64,000 nt of DNA from contig OZ022257.1 in assembly GCA_963978905.1 (NCBI GenBank), forward strand, positions 15,953,664 to 16,017,663, read 5' to 3'. The stretch comes from Trichostrongylus colubriformis. Its lineage: Eukaryota > Nematoda > Chromadorea > Rhabditida > Trichostrongylidae. Below are positions 23,598 through 35,400 of the stretch, piece after piece (position 1 is the stretch's first letter; each line of letters starts with the position of its first letter). A model generated the notes under the pieces. The model did no database searches, was not told the DNA's origin, and saw nothing but the letters and a program-made list of their open reading frames with translations. Position numbers and translations under genes: made by a program.

Positions 23598-24200
23598 TAT
23601 TCTGAAGACACCGGAAGGTGGCAATTTTGGCTTACGGCTGGACTTACCGTAACGTTTGTTGTTCGTTAGGTTGCAGATATTGCACACACAACACCTTGCT
23701 AAAACGTCGAGTGTGGATCTAATGGTTTTCCACTTCGCTTATGCTACCATTCATTGTTTTACTTGATTGCTGCTGTTGGTCGTTACACTTATTTCACATC
23801 ATCAAGAATGAATGAAATACACCCTGCGGGACACGAAAGGCGTCTTCTACAACAAGCAGCTTGGAAAGGTGATGTGCAGTTCAAAGAGATGCGCGAGAGG
23901 GTGCGTACGACGACGGGCGGCGTGCGACACAGTGTGTGCGAGCTATGCGCGTCACGGTAGTTGAGTCTCAGAACGATTACAATGTAATGCTAGGGGTGCG
24001 ATACGCAGTTGACTTTTAATCGCTTCGTGACCCAACAACCCCTTTAGCTCGTCCGCATTACTTCGCTTGCGACATGCGCAGTGCGGCTCATGAAGTAAGG
24101 GTACACACTCTGCGCGGGAGATGAAACACAGACCTCATGGCGTTTTTGGATCCGGGTTTTTCTTCCGATAATCGCTTTAAACCTGGAATGCTCATTGCAA
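23598..24200 (+). repeat. Dispersed repeat family, copy 1
   Basis: Shares GGAGGTGGCAATTTTGG-like, GTTGCAGACATTGCACACA-like and TTACTTGATTGCTG-like blocks, in the same order, with 48,296-48,690. The open frames in both copies are in non-matching frames, so it is not a protein family. Confidence 0.7.
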
Positions 24201-26455
24201 TACGATCATTTTTTCGCATTTTCCTCCTTCTCCCGACCCCTCCCAATTCCTTTAAAGCTCCCAGTCGGAAAGTGTCTAGAAGAACAAGAACATGCAAGAG
24301 AAACAAATATTGAAGCCGTTTCATGTGTGGACTTCTGAACCCCGTCATAACTCTGAGACAACGCAAGACATCGCATAGCCCATTCGTAGTTTTCCAATGA
24401 ATGAGGTCAGTAGCGAAATATGATGGAGGTGGGTTATTTCATGCCTCACCTCTATGGTGGACGTAGGGTACGCGTTAAATCATCACATGCATTGAATCTG
24501 GGTAATGCTGTTTTAGACATATTACAACCACCTGCTGCTGGATAACTGGTTGTGTTGGCCCTACTCTACTTTATAAATAGTGCAGAGACCGGAAAACCAC
24601 TCCTCTTATATTCAGCCTTTCACCTTCCCTCAAGAAGATCGCTATTAACTCTTATCACTGACTGAGAAATGTAGCCCTTTTTGAAAATCGTTCATCACGC
24701 TTTATGGTTACACACACAGATGATGTTTTCCTTTCTGATCAGATGTAGAATACAAAAAAGGGAATTTATCGAGAAGTAATTTAATAAGTTCCCGGCAACA
24801 CATAATATTGCACTTGCAAATTAAGTCTAAATGGACAGTACACGTTCCATCACAAGTCTAGCATAGGTGCGCTCAATTAGTTTTATGACCATAGGGATGG
24901 ATTTTTATTAGAATAGGCGGAATATTTTAGATCACCCACTGTGACAAACGTTTGGTTCTATTCAATTTTTGTGCTCATATATGGCTTTGATAAACGTCGT
25001 TTTTTCTCTGCTCTCTCTGCGATGATAGGGGAGTACGCAGCAACGACTTGCCAAGTGTACGGTGCATGGCCACAAGGGTAGGCAGCCGTTCGCATCATTC
25101 TCTATTACCGGCATCAAATCATTCAGTAGTAGTGGATCAATTATGAACAGCAGGCGACTCCAAGGAAGGAGCCCTCATGGTGGCCATGTTTGGGTGAGGT
25201 GCTCTGTTCTTCTTGCCCCTATCGTCGACCCATTAACAGTATTGCGTCCTACATTTCACGCGATTATTGGCAGAAGAAGGCATGTGTCGATGCTATCTCG
25301 CTGAGAAGAGGCATTATAGAAAGTTCACGCCCTAGTGGAGGGAAGGAGGAGACAAAAAATAATCCTCATAGTGGGATGCTCCTACCCTCATTGCACCCAG
25401 ATGTCCTTATCCCGCGACAAGCTTTCAAAGGTAAGAAGCTTACTACTGCGGCTCTTACGGATGCTCCCCCCCTTTTCGCCATAGTCTCTCGATTGATCGA
25501 ATTTTCGCTTGGCGGCGCCGCCAGCATGACTTGCTGCAGTCGGTTGGAAACTGTGCAGCGGGCTGGTATCGTGAGGGACCTTCAAAGATTGCAGGTTGGA
25601 AGCTTCGGAAGTTCTTATATGTTTGGTTGTTGCTGTTTCAACGGATAGAGCTACAAACAACTCGCACTCGTCGCGCCGCTCGAGGCGAGCGGCCGCGCGA
25701 AAGTTTGACCAATCGATAAAGCACCCACACTATCAAGAAGGATTTAAACGCACTATAATGCGAGCCAAAGCCTAGGTTGCACATTTTCTCGAGCGCTCTC
25801 TCTGACTGTTGCGTCGAAAGAACTACTGTCGTTCCTGAATTTCGGAGAACGTCCTGGATAGGGTAATAATGCTAGCATGAATTTTCAAAGGAATAGACAG
25901 TCAAAGAGTCATGATGAATTATAATTCATAATGGTTGAAAAGGATGCTGCCAAATTTCTTTGGAAATCTTTCGCCATCCTTCTCCGTTACGCAGAGATGA
26001 ACTCATCATAACGGAGTTCAGAGGAAAAGCTGGAAATAAAGCGGATGCAACTCAAGCTGAGCATGGACACAATACGAGCTTTGGTTCTCCTCTTCAGGAT
26101 CAGAAGCTGCACTGCTAAAATTTCTGAAATTACCACGCTATTTCCAAACTTACTGTCGATGAATGGCTTAGATGATCCATACTTCTGCAACAAATTGTGC
26201 ACTAACTCTATTTCTTTTAGACTATTCAAGGCTTCACAAGGGTTCGGTATAACACAGCCTAATACAATGCTTTTGCGATATAACCGCAAAATTTCATAGC
26301 TCACTGTTCGTATAGCAATTCAGGACTCAGCAAAACTGATGATTTGTGCTGAGCAAAACCGAAATTTCTCCAATATAATAAATATCGCTCTTCTGAACAG
26401 CTCACAATTTATTCTTCAGAGACACACAAAGTGAAGAATTATACCACGCGGTACT
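24201..26455. other. No gene recognised
   Basis: Includes the overlapping frames at 25,190-25,660 on both strands in a GC-richer patch with a short GGCGGCGCCGCC palindrome at about 25,512; judged non-coding. Confidence 0.3.
25987..26304 (-). other. Unidentified open frame of 105 codons
   Basis: Contains I-L-R-L-Y-R-K-S-I-V-L-G-C-V-I-P-N-P and V-V-I-S-E-I-L-A-V-Q-L-L-I-L. A plus-strand frame is open over the same interval, so chance is likely. No motif or family recognised. Confidence 0.15.
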
Positions 26456-27120
26456 ATGCGGTCCTCAGCAGAAGCTTACTCGACGATTACTTGTTTAGCA
26501 ATCACAGCGAAAATAGTGAAAATTGAATGTGTACATCTGATTATGCGCGGCCACCTCGTAACGTCTTTTCTTCGGGCCACGTCTAATCGTCGATTCCTGA
26601 GGGGTAAAGCCATTGGCACAAATGCTTAATGCTCTATACTTGCTACCACTAGATCGAACAATTCAATGCCGCACTTCCTTTCTCGATTGACCACAACGAG
26701 TTCCCTCAGATGCTTTCTGTAGATGTGCTCTCGGCAGCTATGAGTGCATATTCCCATGTTCCAACTGCCAGCAGATCATTTTTAGTGAACCCATCAGCAG
26801 CAATGTGTATTTGCCATCACCTGACGTCAGAACAACCTATCATTTTACGGAAGCAGTATATCTGTCAACTTCCGCTTTCACACGCAACTTTGTTTCAGCT
26901 TTAGTTCTCATGATTCCTTCATATGCACTTTTCGCAGGAAATTGCACGCAAATACGTTGCAATTAAGTTGCAATTTTCTAGAAGATTTGAGGTAGAGAAA
27001 GCACCCAAAACAATTTCAGACGACGATTATTTGAAAAGAATTTCGATTGCTCCCCCTCCAAGAGTGCCTCTAGATTCCAACATAAAAACGAATCTCACTC
27101 CAATTGTACATTTTATTTAA
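26456..27120 (+). CDS. Candidate three-exon gene, unrecognised product
   Basis: Exons 26456-26603, 26710-26855 and 26938-27120 give 477 bases: 158 residues plus TAA. The signals are donor AGGG|GTAAAG, acceptor TTCCCTCAG, donor GCA|GTATAT (weak) and acceptor CTTTTCGCAG; the phases agree (1, then 0). The protein starts M-R-S-S-A-E-A-Y and has a hydrophobic stretch T-I-T-C-L-A-I-T-A-K-I-V. A Cys-rich middle (D-A-F-C-R-C-A-L-G-S-Y-E-C and P-C-S-N-C-Q-Q) follows, and it ends in a Pro-rich tail (A-P-P-P-R-V-P-L-D). AATAAA motifs at about 27,190 follow the stop. The last exon is the most convincing part; the two upstream exons are inferred. No family assigned. Confidence 0.4.
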
Positions 27121-27640
27121 TCTTTGCTTATTTTGAAAATGACCTTCTTCAATTTTCGAACCTCAAGTGTATTTCATTATATCGATATAAATAAATAAAA
27201 AACACAAAAATATGAAAAACTTATATGCAGCGAAGTTAATGATATCTATATAAATAAGTATGAGTAAGAAGACTCATTTTTTGAAGTTGTTCAATACTTT
27301 TTGGTTTTTGATGAGCAATGTAAATTTTAAAAATGAAGAATAAACAGGTATTGCAAAAATTTTTTGCAGTCAAGCATTTTTGCTTCAGCTTGTGGATTCT
27401 CTATGACTCACCACTAGAGGTAAGGAGAAATGAGAACTGGGAAGAGATCTGAATTTTTCAAAGACGAACGTTTCAGTGTAGAGAAGTCGATCTATGGCGT
27501 AAGTTCCATAGAAGCGCTCCTTGGGGTCTTCGCCACGATATCACCATTTCAAACTGCAAACTTGTATTTCGAGTTACTGCAAGCGCGGAGCAACTTTCAC
27601 GGCTTTCTGGCTTGGCCCCTCGTCTGTCTGCACACCTGCG

Positions 27641-27655
27641 CCCCCCCCCCCCCCC
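27641..27655 (+). repeat. Poly-C tract, 15 bases
   Basis: One of several long C or G runs in the window; see the separate finding. Confidence 0.95.
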
Positions 27656-27847
27656 TCCCCTCCTCCCTGTCGCCCGCGTCAGTGACTGATGATGCAGAGA
27701 ATAAGGAAGGTTCTTGACTCCCTATTCCTCCGGTTGAATGCTTTATTCCATTCTCCTTCTCTAATCTCAGTACTACTAATCACCTCGGTTTCCACGTTTT
27801 ACAGTTATCCCACATTGTTCCGAAATTACCCCAAACGGCGCTTTCAC

Positions 27848-28245
27848 GACACCGGAAGGGGTAAATCTGGCAGATTGTGGAATATGAAATTAGGAATGCT
27901 CAGCAGTGTAGCAGTGGAGAAAGAACGAAGAAAGCGACGAAAAAAAAAAACGAAAAATAGAAACCCGAAAACTTCCCTTGATCTCTGCATCACTAGCCGG
28001 GGGCAGATTGTAGACGGGCGAGGGGCTAGATCAGCCGATTGCGAAAGATTTCCTTCTCTCGCTGGCAACTCGCCCGGCTGATGAACAGGAGAACGACACG
28101 CCGTGCTGCACGATCGTGATAAGACCCCGAGCCGCGTGTTTTCAGTGCAAGTCTCGCTACACATCACGTCTTTTGAAGTGGAAGGTTTGTTTCGATGTAG
28201 ATGTATTCCCGACCGTCGCCTCTTCCTACCCCTTCCGGTGCATTT
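27848..28245 (+). mobile_element. Short dispersed TIR element, copy A
   Basis: Ends CACCGGAAGGGGTA and TACCCCTTCCGGTG are inverted copies. The interior begins GGCAGATTGTGGAATATG and contains CGTGATAAGACCCCGAGCCG, both shared with copy B. Confidence 0.75.
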
Positions 28246-28249
28246 GTTG

Positions 28250-29267
28250 AACACTCAAAAAACATCTGAGATCCTCTTTCAGACATACTGCGCATACTCC
28301 AAGCAATTCAAACTGATAGAGTTTTTGCTTGTACAGAGTCACCGATGTTTTATAGTTTCTCTCTAAGCTGTCCCTATTCCGCGTTCAGAAAAAGACAAAG
28401 AAATTCTGCAATGATTCCAGGAGCCTGGGTTCAAGCAATTGCGTCAGTTCATTAGCAAATTAGGCCCATTTGTGCTTTCCGAATTGTGTGTCATCCATCA
28501 CAACCCACCAATTTCTCCAAAGTTTAGAACGTATGTCATACAATTTGAGACCAATATTTGACATAAAACTTTATTTGATAGAAATTTATTAAGTGCATGG
28601 CATTGGTAAATGATTTAAAGCTTTAGTGTTATGCTCATCACCTTTTTTTGGGGACACGACATGAAAAAGGGCCGAGACGACAAATGATTATAATTATCAC
28701 AATATAGGCTGTGAAATGAATTAATGCTAGAACATGAGAACACAATGACAAACCAGCGGGGCGGGGAAGGGAGGCTGCAACAAAGAAGATTTTCAAAGGA
28801 AGAGATTTTGGCAGGACTGGCCGAGTAAAGCGTGTACGATAAATGACAGGGAGATGAAGGAAGGAACGAAGCTTCTAGAGGGGTGAGAGCAAATCCCGTA
28901 TGGGGGATTAGACACATGAAGTGGGGGAAGTTTTGGGCTGAAATGTGGCGAACATGAAGCGCCTACACGGTTGAAAATCTAGCGATGAAAGGGGCCAACG
29001 CGGTGATGTATAAGGGAATCGCTCCTAGGAAAAACAAACGTAGTACGAACGAATACGAACGACCGAACCGTGATAGGAAGTTCGAATACGACGTAGAGAC
29101 CGCAGGTTGCAAACAGACAGACACCCGGCAATGAACAACTAGTTATGCAAACATAAAGAAAACGGTTCGTGTGTGCGTATGAAAGATGAAACACATAGAG
29201 CTAAGCGTAAATTAAACGACCCGACCGATACAGCAGGCAAGTAAACCAAAACGATGACAACATCGCG
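28250..29267. other. Probable PDE4 3' UTR and flank
   Basis: No coding features. The minus-strand poly(A) signals at 28,570-28,590 would make most of this the transcribed 3' UTR. Confidence 0.4.
28570..28590 (-). terminator. Candidate PDE4 polyadenylation signals
   Basis: Two AATAAA hexamers on the minus strand at 28,575-28,570 and 28,590-28,585, about 680-700 bases past the PDE4 stop. No nearer AATAAA was seen. The 28.6-29.27 kb stretch would then be the 3' UTR. Confidence 0.45.
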
Positions 29268-29429
29268 CTACGAGTTCCCGCTACGAGCCGATTCAGGCTC
29301 CTCCGGAATTCGTGACTGATACCATTCACGATTCTCTTCGAGCTGATCCAAAATATTCTGTGCATCCGGATACACCAGATCGGCCCACGTCTCATACAAC
29401 GGATGGACTATGTAATCGATAAAGCCAAC
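29268..29429 (-). CDS. pde-4: PDE4 exon 13: C-terminus and stop
   Basis: Acceptor TGTTTTAG, 53 codons and [14 protein letters not shown] then E-T-W-A-D-L-V and E-N-R-E-W-Y-Q-S close the catalytic domain, followed by a short acidic tail ending R-S-G-N-S. Confidence 0.96.
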   Translation of the reverse strand, partial: VGFIDYIVHPLYETWADLVYPDAQNILDQLEENREWYQSRIPEEPESARSGNS

Positions 29430-32400
29430 CTAAAACAATCATTTTTAATTGATAGTTTCGCGGTAAACGAGCAAAGCCGAGTATGTGCGACAGGACACTC
29501 GAACAGGGTCACTGCGCCACGCGATTTGTTTCACCGCGATGCGACTGATGCTTTGTTGATCCCGCTGTGAATAGGCTGCGAACTAGAAGGTGCTGGCTGC
29601 TTCCTACACTGAGCTGACCTGATTCGAGTGTCCTGCTGCACACCCAGAGTTATGGTCTGACCTGTGACTTTTCGATTGTGACATTTCCTCTATCACACAT
29701 CGGTGACACCTCAATTCCAAGCTCTTTTTCTCGATCACCTTGTCGCCAATATTCCTCAAGAATTCTCGAATTCCATTGTCGATAGAGCTCAATCGGTTTT
29801 GTGGGATTCGACAAATCCGCAAGATGGATCATCGATTGCAACACCTACAATTCGTAGATGGTAAAATGAGCCATTTTGCGGGATATAAGGGGCGTCACTG
29901 AACCCACCTGGATTTTATCGTTGTACTTATCCAGAACAATCACATTGTTTCCGGCGACCTTCTTCGCTTCCACCATCGTTTTCAAATCGGCCAGCAGAGA
30001 CATATGCTTAGACATATCAGTAGCCAGCACCTGAAATCGCTCTTCCTCAGTAGTGAACGTGGACAAAGAAACATGTACCTTATCAGCTTATCAGCTAGTG
30101 ACCCTAACTAGTACTTTTTCTACGAATCACAGAAATTATAAAACAGATTCCAAAAATGAGTTTCTAGATGATCTAACACGTGAATCGAAGGGAAGAAGAT
30201 AAAATTTGGGGTTTATAAACCGCAGAGATACACAAAAACAATAAAAGATAATTTAGAAAGCGCTGGATTTTTTAGCATTACATGAGTTTTGGTAAGATCT
30301 ACCCTCTGAGAGCTGTGTAAAGACATCTAATCGTGACGTGAGAAGGCTCCTCTCTCGTCAGGGTCCAGCCTAGAGTCGATGAAAATTTGGAAAGAATGCG
30401 ATCCCCTCCCAACTCGAAACCTTCCGTGGACTTTAGGCTCGACCCTGACAAGAGAGGAGCCTTCTCATCCTCTCTGCCGGTGTCGTGGAGAAATTCTCGA
30501 CGGATATTTGAGTCTGTCCTTCGTTTTCACACTGTTTACCCTCAAGTTTCCACTTTTTGTAGTTCAGGTAAGCCAACAATTTACGAAAGAACTGTGCAGA
30601 ATCTGAAGAGTAGATTGCGCTGCGTAATGCACTTATGGAGGATTTCCACGAATTGCATCTGTTTTGCTAAGAGTTGACGACACCGGCAATCGAATCCTAT
30701 GGTACGATTTGAAAAAATGTTGTACAAAATGAAAGATTTGATCAGCCTAATTCGAGCTTATACATAGAACATGAAAGTGATATGTATGAAGCACAACATT
30801 TCTGCCATTGCAGCATCCCCGTATACAGGAAAACACAAATCGCTTCATAAAATGGGTAAAGTTTCTGATCTGTGGGAGGTGCCGCGCATTCTAGTTCCAT
30901 TCAGAATCGTGGTGGCAGATGAATGCCATTTGGCCTATACAATGACTTGCGGGCAACCCGATGAACGAATCAGTGCTTTTATCGTCCCAGACAAGTCTGG
31001 TATCATTATACTGACCCTGAAAAAGTGGAAGGCAATTGGAATCCTTCACGCTTTATGGATCTTAGTTAATGCTTTACCAGCGAGTAAGTATCCTCAAATC
31101 GGCTAATAAGCTCTATCAAGAAACAACAACAGGCAATCCCGTTTCCGGAACAATCTGATCCCACTAACAAAAGAACTTTGATGTTCATTTAGAAAAAAGA
31201 GACCCTGATACGGTACCGTTCTAGTTTTTTTCTTTGAATGACATGCCGATTATCATGTATCCATCTGTCACAACGATTTTAGAAACATGAAGAGTGGATA
31301 GGTGGTAGAAAAAGAGAATGATGGTGAAGTTCAACTGTAGAAGAACTTTTGACCCACCATTGAATCATCAAACAAATAATGGTTGAAAGATTTCTCTTAT
31401 AGGTGGAAATCAGAGTACAAGATAAGGATAACACAGTGGCCGAAGGCGTGGCGTCGTGTTCGGCTTACAGTAAGGGACTCATGAGATATAATCCAGCCTT
31501 AGATCGATCAGATCCTTCATACCAACACCGACTGATTGGCCCAGGTATCATTAGTGACAAAAGCCCAAACTCGATAAATGACTAGGCGGAACTTTCTGTG
31601 ACTAAGCGAATCGTATTTGATGTGACTAAGGGTATCGTATAGCTAACAGATTCAAAGGTAGTGATCACCTGTGCATACTGTAAGGTTTAAGACGGATTGT
31701 TTACTATCACTGGTGCCTATCCCGCCTAATTCTACTGGCCGACCATCGAGGAGAGCACAATCGTTGGTACAATTTCCCCGTCCACACCATCACCGTACTC
31801 ACTCTTTTATAATGAACAGATGAGATACTTGTGGGAAGTGCTGGACCCTGAAGACATTAAACGACGAACTATCGAGTGGTCTGACCCGGCAGCTCCAAAC
31901 TACTCTTTGGGAAGCTAGCCTCGCTCGCTCGATTGCCACGTATTGCGACCATCGGCGAGCTGGTTGGAGATGTGCCCATGATGAGTCGCCCATATAAGGT
32001 CCTTCAACGTTTGATTTGCTTGAGGAGTGGCATTCTCGAAAGTACCACAGAAGGATCGATGTTTCGAAGTGCTCTGAAGGTCCGGTAATTTTGATCTAAG
32101 ACTTTGGACTGAAAAGTAAATGTCCTTGAGGTTCAATACATTTTCAACATACACGTGATTGCTATAAAGTCCAAATGAGGGATCACGAATACGGTGTAAT
32201 AAGGTGAATCAAAGAGAGGTCACGTGGACGGCTTGTCATCGGAACGGGTCATGAAACTTGCCGGTAATGGAAACTTTGCTCTCAGTCACACTAAGCTAAT
32301 GCTCTTCCCCGCTATCTCCATCGCAATCCGAAAAGAAGACAGCCAAAACGAAGGCAGTAAAGTTGACGCGCTCCACGCTGATGAAGGTCGGTATGAACCC

Positions 32401-35400
32401 CTTTCCCCGTTTTGGTCTCAGTATAATTAAACATGTTGTCTTTCATTCGACAGAAAGAACGAGTCGCGCGCGACAATGATTGATCGCTTCCGGCGGACTG
32501 CAACCGACCAGTTTCACACCGCGCACCATCGCACTGCACTGCACTGCACAACCCCGAAGCCGTGACTGTCAGACTAATGATGAAGAAGTGTCCAGCGTCT
32601 GGGTCAGATACGGTCGGACCGTCGCTAGGACTTCACCCCGAGCTGCCACATTCTCGTAGCAGAGGAGAAATAAATTCCGAGAAAGTGTAAAAAAAGGTCG
32701 AAATTTCTCCTCTACATACAGTACCCCATGAGAAGTAAAATTAGAAAGTAAGTGAAATTGCAGAGTAAAGCAACACTTTTTGACTTTCGATTTCAAAGTA
32801 TATGGGAAACATTGTGAAAAAACTACAAGAAACAGAGAAAAAATCGGCAGGGAACAGTTTTCTTAGGGATGTAAATTTAATTTTTATTACTTTTCTCACT
32901 CCTTCCTTGTGCATTCTGCAGGATAATAAGTTGAATTTTAGCTATCAACTTAATTTTTTTTCAACTGGTAAAAGAAATGATATAGTAACGTGAACAGAAT
33001 TAAATACTGACCATATCGATGACAATCTTCCGGAATTGCAACCGTTGTTTTTTCGACAAACTACACAGGAAATCACAGTTGGAATCCTGAAGAAGTTTGA
33101 AAGCAACGGCCAAATGGTGTTGTTCCAACACGCTCTCATCGTTATACATGATCGCCAATTCGTTATCTGAAATGAGTAGCACTTTTTTCCTTTTTCTTCA
33201 CTTGAATTTTGTCTTCCCTTCAAATCGGAAACCAAATGTGCTTAAGGATGGCAGATTAGGACAATTTCTCAGCATTTTGGTCACAGTTGTCATTACAGTG
33301 TTAGAGGAAGGTAAAGAAACGAAGATTGGTGAATTTTGTGCAAAATGACAAAATATTAATAGATTATATAAAGGATAAAAGGATAAAGTTTTTGGCGTTA
33401 ATCAATCCTTTCTGTGGGATGCGCCGCACATTCTAGTTCCATTCAGAATCGTGATGGCTGGTGAATGTGATGTGGCCTATACAATGACTTGCGGTGGCCA
33501 GCCGATGTACAAGTCAGTGCTTTTATCCTCCCAGACGAGTCTGGTACCAATTCACCGACTCCGGAGGAATGGAAGGCTTGGTTGGCCAGGGCGGGCGTTG
33601 ATGCGGGATTTGATCCCCGCACCATGAGAGTGGGGTGTGCGCCACCTGTCACTATGCCACCTTCGCTCATAATAGATTATATAAATTATAATAAACGTTA
33701 ATATAACTATACAATAAATAATAAATACAAATATGTATATATGGAATGAATGACAATAGGGCATAATTACCTCTAGACAACTCAGACTACGGTAACCCAC
33801 AGAACACAAGGAGAACGGTAATAGTGACCTTATATCCCTTAAAACCAATAAATTTGAAAGATGATGCAAAAATACTGGATATATTGGATGTCATGAAACT
33901 CATAATTAAAGATGATTAAAAAATAATTGAAAACACGTCAGTTAACTTTGCATAATCAAAAGCAACCATCCATCATTTAGCTACCAGCGCCCATGACAGG
34001 TCACATCAACCATCCTTGTACCTTTCCATTAACGCTGATGTGAACGGAGAGTCATAGATTTTCACGAGCTATGGCTAACATAAAAGTTGTTTTAGCAGCC
34101 CTGTGAAAAGTATTTCACTTGGGGTGAAGATAAACGCGGCGGTTCCGATTCTTTCATGGGTAAGCCAAAAACGAAGAATTTGACAAAAAATCGGAACAAA
34201 AATGGAAAACATGAAAGCATTGAAACTTCATAGCTTAAGGATTAGTAGAAAAGACCTAAATTGAAAAATGAAAAAAATGACCAAACAATGGGCATTAGGA
34301 GCATACCTGGTGAAACGATGTACAGAAAACTGCGCTACGGTAAAGAAAGAACGGATAACTTTCTGGAACTAAGCAGACCTTTCCTGGGATGCGCTGCGCA
34401 TTTATCATGAGAGAATAGGACGGTATCAGTTGACCAACACGAGTTGGAACGGTCGGTTGGCCTGGGCGGCATCGGTGCAGGAGCTGATCCCCGAGTGACA
34501 TGCGCGCCACCTCCATACATTAAATTCAAAAGAGGCAAGTCAATATTTCTTCCTTTGAAGGAATATTAAGGCTTTCTCCAACCCTTTTCAGGTCCTTGAT
34601 ATGCTTCATACGTGCTCAGAAAATCAACTATGGATCTATGCAAGTGTATGAAGATGCGCAATGGCTAGATGGGCTTATCGTGGTGGGAACCATAAGTGTT
34701 ACAAAGGTAGCGCAGAGATTGAACGCTATCTACTGCGCGGAATCACTACCACAGGGAAAGCCAGGATTACGATCACTAAAGCATACATGTTCGTAGCTGT
34801 AAATGCCTACAGATGCATTGACTGAAGCGCCCATGTACTATGGGGATCTCACTCAAAGACGCATATGATTGCTGTAGGAGGTTAATTCCATTGATGCTTT
34901 TGTTTTGAAATGTCAAAAGTAAAAAACAAACAAAATCGCTCATGTGCCTCTTTGGAATGTCTCTTGGAAACGCATTTACAGTTATGATCGAAATTTCAAT
35001 TCATCCCAAACATTCACATTTTCTATGAACTTTTTATTGTCTGCCTATCTATGTAGTCTTATGTTTTTAGGTGCTGGAAAATTCATAGATAATAATGTGA
35101 ACCGAGGAGTGTGACTTTGGCTCAAGCAGCGGGCAGAAGGAGCTCCAGAATGGGAGAATCTACTTTTCAGTGTAGATTTTTTGGTTCTCCTTTTCTAATA
35201 AAAGACACTCCTCTGAGTTCCTTCCCACCGTGTCAGGGTGAGAAAAATCTTTTATTCCCTGGATATTGTTTTTGAACGCGTCCCCCATAGTACATGAGCG
35301 CCCTATTGATCCCTAGGAATCTTGCAGCCGAGTACGTGTTTTCCGAGGGACCAATGAATGCCGATTTTGTAAACGTAGAAAAAGTTCAATTGAAAAATTA

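Noticed and set aside
26567..26755. GPCR helix-8-like string around N-R-R-F-L-R-D-A-F-C-R-C
   Set aside because: No N-P-x-x-Y or transmembrane segments before it; similarity is too short to name a receptor.
27844..28254. 130-136 codon frames on both strands
   Set aside because: Lie within copy A of a TIR element; copy B breaks the frames.
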